Shown here: in pieces, positions 61,425 through 64,000 of the stretch
How the letters are laid out: each line of letters opens with the position of its first letter
Numbering within the stretch: the first letter of the stretch is position 1
The notes under the pieces: model-generated
The model's database searches: none
Told to the model about the DNA's origin: nothing
Seen by the model: only the letters and a program-made list of their open reading frames with translations
Program-made: the position numbers and the translations under genes
Assembly: GCF_026230195.1 (NCBI RefSeq)
Contig: NZ_CP036501.1
Span: 1,612,001-1,676,000, forward strand
DNA length: 64,000 bases
Source: Candidatus Paraluminiphilus aquimaris
GTDB lineage: Bacteria; Pseudomonadota; Gammaproteobacteria; Pseudomonadales; Halieaceae
Reading direction: 5' to 3'

Positions 61425-62867
61425 TTAGGCCTGAACATAGCTTGTCTTGATCGTTGTATAGAATTCTCTTGCATATTGCCCTTGCTCGCGGGGGCCAAAG
61501 CTCGAGTTTTTACGACCCCCAAAGGGCACATGATAGTCGGTTCCTGCCGTGGGCAGATTGACCATGACGCAGCCCGCCACGGCACGCTGTTTAAAATCGG
61601 AGGCGGTCTTCAAACTTTGGGTAATGATGCCAGCGGTGAGGCCGAATTCGGTGTCATTGAGAATGGATAGGGCATCCTCATAGCCATCGGCTTTAATGAC
61701 ACAGGCAATCGGTGCGAAGAGCTCCTCGCGGTTGATGCTCATATCATTGGTGCTGTTAATGAAAAGCGTGGGCTCCATGTAAAATCCCTCCGTTGGCGCT
61801 TCGATTCGGCTGCCACCGAAGGCCAGCGTCGCACCCTCGGACTTTCCCTTTTCAATCCAGGCTAAATTTTCACTGAGTTGGGTTTCAGAGGCTACAGGCC
61901 CCAGGTCAACGCCCTCACCGAGCGCGTGCCCAACGGTGGTTGTTTCGAGTTTAGCGATCAGTTTTGCGACGAATTCGTCATGCACGCTTGCATCGACAAT
62001 GAGTCGGGAAGAGGCTGTGCACTTTTGACCGGTGCCGCTGTAAGCGCCCACGAATGCGGCGTTGACCGCCACGTCTAGGTCGGCGTCTGCTGCCACAATC
62101 AATGCATTCTTAGAGCCCATCTCGAGCTGACATTTAACCAGGTTTGCGGCCGTTGCCTTGGCCACCTCGCGCCCCACTGGAAGCGATCCTGTGAACGATA
62201 CTGCGTGTATATTGGGATTGTTGATAATTGCGTCACCCACCGCACCACCGGATCCCATAATGAGGTTGAAGGTGCCTGCGGGCAGAACGGCTTGACGCGA
62301 AATAATCTCGGTGAGCGCCCAGGCACTCGCGGGGACGAGGTTAGCCGGCTTAAAAATGACAGCGTTTCCAAAGGCGAGGGCGGGCGCAATTTTCCATACC
62401 GCTGTCGCCATCGGGAAATTCCAAGGGCTGATGATGGCGACAACGCCGACCGGCTCGCGGCGAGTGTCGATCTCGATACCGGGTCTGACAGACTCGGCAC
62501 GATCGTCGATTTGTCGATGCACCTCGCCGGCAAAATAGTGGAAGAATTGACCCGATCGGTATACCTCCCCTACGCCTTCCGCTCGGGTTTTCCCCTCTTC
62601 GCGAGCAAGCAGCTCTCCAAGTTCCCCACTGCGGGCGATGAGCTCGTTACCGATTTCCATCAGTGCGGCGTAGCGCGTCTCAAGTGCAGATTGTCCCCAC
62701 TCAATAACGGCTGCGTTAGCCGACGTAATGGCCGCCTCAACTTGCTCGGTGGATGCCTGAGCGTAATGTCCAATCACATCACTGGTATCTGAGGGACTTA
62801 CGTTGGTCACTGACGCATTGGTCTCGATCCACTCTCCATTGATATAAAGCTTATGTTGGTCGGTCAT
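61425..62867 (-). CDS. NAD(P)-dependent aldehyde dehydrogenase (semialdehyde type)
   Basis: A 480-residue ALDH-superfamily enzyme: Asn150 (SPWNFPMATAVW), general base Glu249 (QLEMGSKNALIV) and nucleophile Cys283 (GTGQKCTASSR). It resembles alpha-ketoglutaric semialdehyde and related C5 dehydrogenases. It is the first gene of the leftward operon that runs through the dipeptidase, two unknown proteins and soxBDAG. This suggests the oxidase or lyase step yields an aldehyde that it clears. The substrate cannot be set by sequence alone. A terminator-like hairpin lies ~100 bp upstream on the same strand. Confidence 0.9.
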   Translation of the reverse strand: MTDQHKLYINGEWIETNASVTNVSPSDTSDVIGHYAQASTEQVEAAITSANAAVIEWGQSALETRYAALMEIGNELIARSGELGELLAREEGKTRAEGVGEVYRSGQFFHYFAGEVHRQIDDRAESVRPGIEIDTRREPVGVVAIISPWNFPMATAVWKIAPALAFGNAVIFKPANLVPASAWALTEIISRQAVLPAGTFNLIMGSGGAVGDAIINNPNIHAVSFTGSLPVGREVAKATAANLVKCQLEMGSKNALIVAADADLDVAVNAAFVGAYSGTGQKCTASSRLIVDASVHDEFVAKLIAKLETTTVGHALGEGVDLGPVASETQLSENLAWIEKGKSEGATLAFGGSRIEAPTEGFYMEPTLFINSTNDMSINREELFAPIACVIKADGYEDALSILNDTEFGLTAGIITQSLKTASDFKQRAVAGCVMVNLPTAGTDYHVPFGGRKNSSFGPREQGQYAREFYTTIKTSYVQA

Positions 62868-62967
62868 TGGCTCGTCCTTGCGTGGGCATATTCAAAACGT
62901 AATTGCGTGGTGTTTCGGCTGTGTCGATGGACGACATACTAAAGCCATAAGTGCCAGTAATACATTG

Positions 62968-62993
62968 AAAAAAACACCACCTTGGGGTGGGTG
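62968..62993 (-). terminator. Intrinsic terminator or attenuator upstream of aldehyde dehydrogenase
   Basis: Read leftward: CACCCACC / GGTGGTG stem (7 bp with one bulged C, 4-nt loop) followed by seven T. It lies ~100 nt before the start of the ald-sox operon on the same strand, and the only upstream gene (truC) points away. It may end a short leader RNA. Confidence 0.6.
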
Positions 62994-63099
62994 AAGCGAT
63001 ACACTTAAGTCGCTGATAAAGAGGGCTCAGAAGGGCGGTAGTGTATCGGGCTTCCTCTTTGGAAAAGTGGCAGTTTAAGGGTCCCTGAGCAGATAAATT

Positions 63100-63846
63100 T
63101 TGAGTGATTTTGGATGTAAACTCCGGCTTTGTTACCGCGATAGCGTAATCGTCATTGTCGACAAGCCTGCAGGAATGTTGGTACATCGCAGTGGCATCGA
63201 TGCGGGGGAAACGGTCTTCTTGATGCAGACATTGCGCGACCAGCTAGGACAACATGTTTTTCCCGTACATCGTCTGGATAAACCCACCTCGGGCCTCGTG
63301 ATGTTCGCCCTAAATTCACCGACAGCGCGTGCCTTGTCACAATTATTTGAGCAGGGAGAGGTGCAGAAAATCTACACGGCCTTCGTCCGAGGCCACACAC
63401 CCCAAACCCTAAATATTGATCACCCTCTGCGTGATGAAGTTGATAGCCAAGGACGGAAGACGAAGGAGGGGACAGTTCGGGAGGCAGCGACTGAATTGCG
63501 AACGCTCACTTCGTGGACGGTGCCCGAACCTGTGGATCGATATCCTGAAGCCCGTTACTCACAGGTTGAGCTGAGACCACTGACGGGCCGGTATCGGCAA
63601 TTAAGACGCCACATGAAACATATCTCTCACCCGATTTTGGGTGATGTTAGGTACGGAAAAGGAACACACAACCGCTTTATCCATGAGCGTTTAGGCCTGA
63701 AGCGGTTGTGGCTCCATGCCAACAGCCTGGCATTTCAACATCCGGATACAGGTGAGTTACTGACAGTTGAATCCGACCCGCCAGAGGACTTCAAGGCTAT
63801 GCACACTTGGCTAACTAACGTCGCTGAGGGGCATGATCATGGCTGA
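63100..63846 (+). CDS. truC: tRNA pseudouridine synthase TruC (RluA family)
   Basis: A 248-residue pseudouridine synthase with VIVDKPAGMLVHRS near the N-terminus, the catalytic Asp motif HRLDKPTSGLVMF, the YTAFVRGH strand and the C-terminal LTGRYRQLRRHMKHISHPILGD. Length and the short N-terminus without an S4 domain fit TruC, which modifies U65 of tRNA. The start is uncertain; TTG at 63100 is the only suitable codon. It diverges from the aldehyde dehydrogenase operon. Nothing recognisable follows in the last 154 bp. Confidence 0.88.
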   Translation: MSDFGCKLRLCYRDSVIVIVDKPAGMLVHRSGIDAGETVFLMQTLRDQLGQHVFPVHRLDKPTSGLVMFALNSPTARALSQLFEQGEVQKIYTAFVRGHTPQTLNIDHPLRDEVDSQGRKTKEGTVREAATELRTLTSWTVPEPVDRYPEARYSQVELRPLTGRYRQLRRHMKHISHPILGDVRYGKGTHNRFIHERLGLKRLWLHANSLAFQHPDTGELLTVESDPPEDFKAMHTWLTNVAEGHDHG

Positions 63847-64000
63847 GGGGTTAGGAGTGTACCGAGACGCCACCGAGTGCGGCTGTCGTATGGCAGTACA
63901 AAAGCATTCACTTTCGCGGGGGTAGACAAGTTCCGTGACTAATGCGCGGTGAGGTATGCGCTGGAGCTTTCAGCATTCAACCGTCGTAACAGGTATTTTT

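Noticed and set aside
62205-62792. 195-codon open frame opposite the aldehyde dehydrogenase
   Set aside because: Antisense shadow of a well-conserved ALDH; low-complexity composition and no domain.
63838-64000. Possible gene start downstream of truC
   Set aside because: The frame from the ATG near the truC stop ends after about 28 codons and matches nothing.
1-64000. Mobile elements, CRISPR arrays, prophage
   Set aside because: No transposase, integrase, phage gene or regular spaced repeat was found on either strand.

Overview
The window reads as chromosomal DNA of a marine-type gammaproteobacterium. Halieaceae (OM60/NOR5) or a relative is a guess from protein style and gene mix; there is no rRNA or other marker gene to prove it. 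It is dominated by a steroid-degradation island of about 36 kb (1-37352). No IS element, phage, integrase or CRISPR array is visible.

Steroid island. At 1-4725 lie a flavoprotein end, a SnoaL-like protein, an Old Yellow Enzyme, an odd amidohydrolase, a MaoC hydratase and an SDR. A secreted DUF3604 protein follows, then four SDRs (6803-10131), one a clear 3-alpha-hydroxysteroid dehydrogenase/carbonyl reductase. An EthD-like protein is coupled to an acyl-CoA ligase (10154-12521). ipdC-echA20-ksi runs rightward (12687-14952). A leftward operon fadD3-hsaC-hsaA-hsaD-hsaE-hsaG-hsaF plus a TeiR-like LuxR regulator (23633-15002) encodes A/B-ring meta-cleavage and activation of the C/D-ring propionate (HIP). 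A rightward operon ipdA-ipdB-crotonase-fadE31-ACAD-fadA6-SDR-ACAD-fadE30-ipdF (23770-33855) encodes C/D-ring opening and beta-oxidation. It is followed by a KstD-type dehydrogenase, a SnoaL protein that looks like bile-acid 7-alpha-dehydratase BaiE, and a thiolase. Together these would take a 3-hydroxy/3-keto steroid, possibly a 7-hydroxylated bile acid, to central metabolites. Not seen here: the HsaB-type flavin reductase, KshAB 9-alpha-hydroxylase and side-chain genes.

Middle (37541-50169). A rubredoxin-rubredoxin reductase fusion, a YeiH-type permease, a secreted M20 peptidase, a secreted beta-propeller amidohydrolase, an SSS symporter, a sterol-desaturase-family membrane hydroxylase and a TonB-dependent receptor. 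This looks like an uptake and scavenging region. A tRNA-Arg(ACG) with its own promoter and terminator follows, next to a sensor-kinase pseudogene that is frameshifted and cut off just before its H-box.

Right end (51702-63846). An Ldh_2-family reductase converges on a leftward eight-gene operon: aldehyde dehydrogenase, M19 dipeptidase, an unrecognised 576-residue protein, a DUF3726-like protein and heterotetrameric sarcosine-oxidase subunits soxB-soxD-soxA-soxG. The SoxD zinc site is degenerate. This looks like a catabolic pathway for an N-methylated amino acid or peptide whose substrate cannot be read from sequence. truC closes the window.

Most worth following up: the BaiE-like dehydratase in a gammaproteobacterial steroid cluster, the SOX operon with its two unknown proteins, and several strong palindromes in divergent promoter regions.
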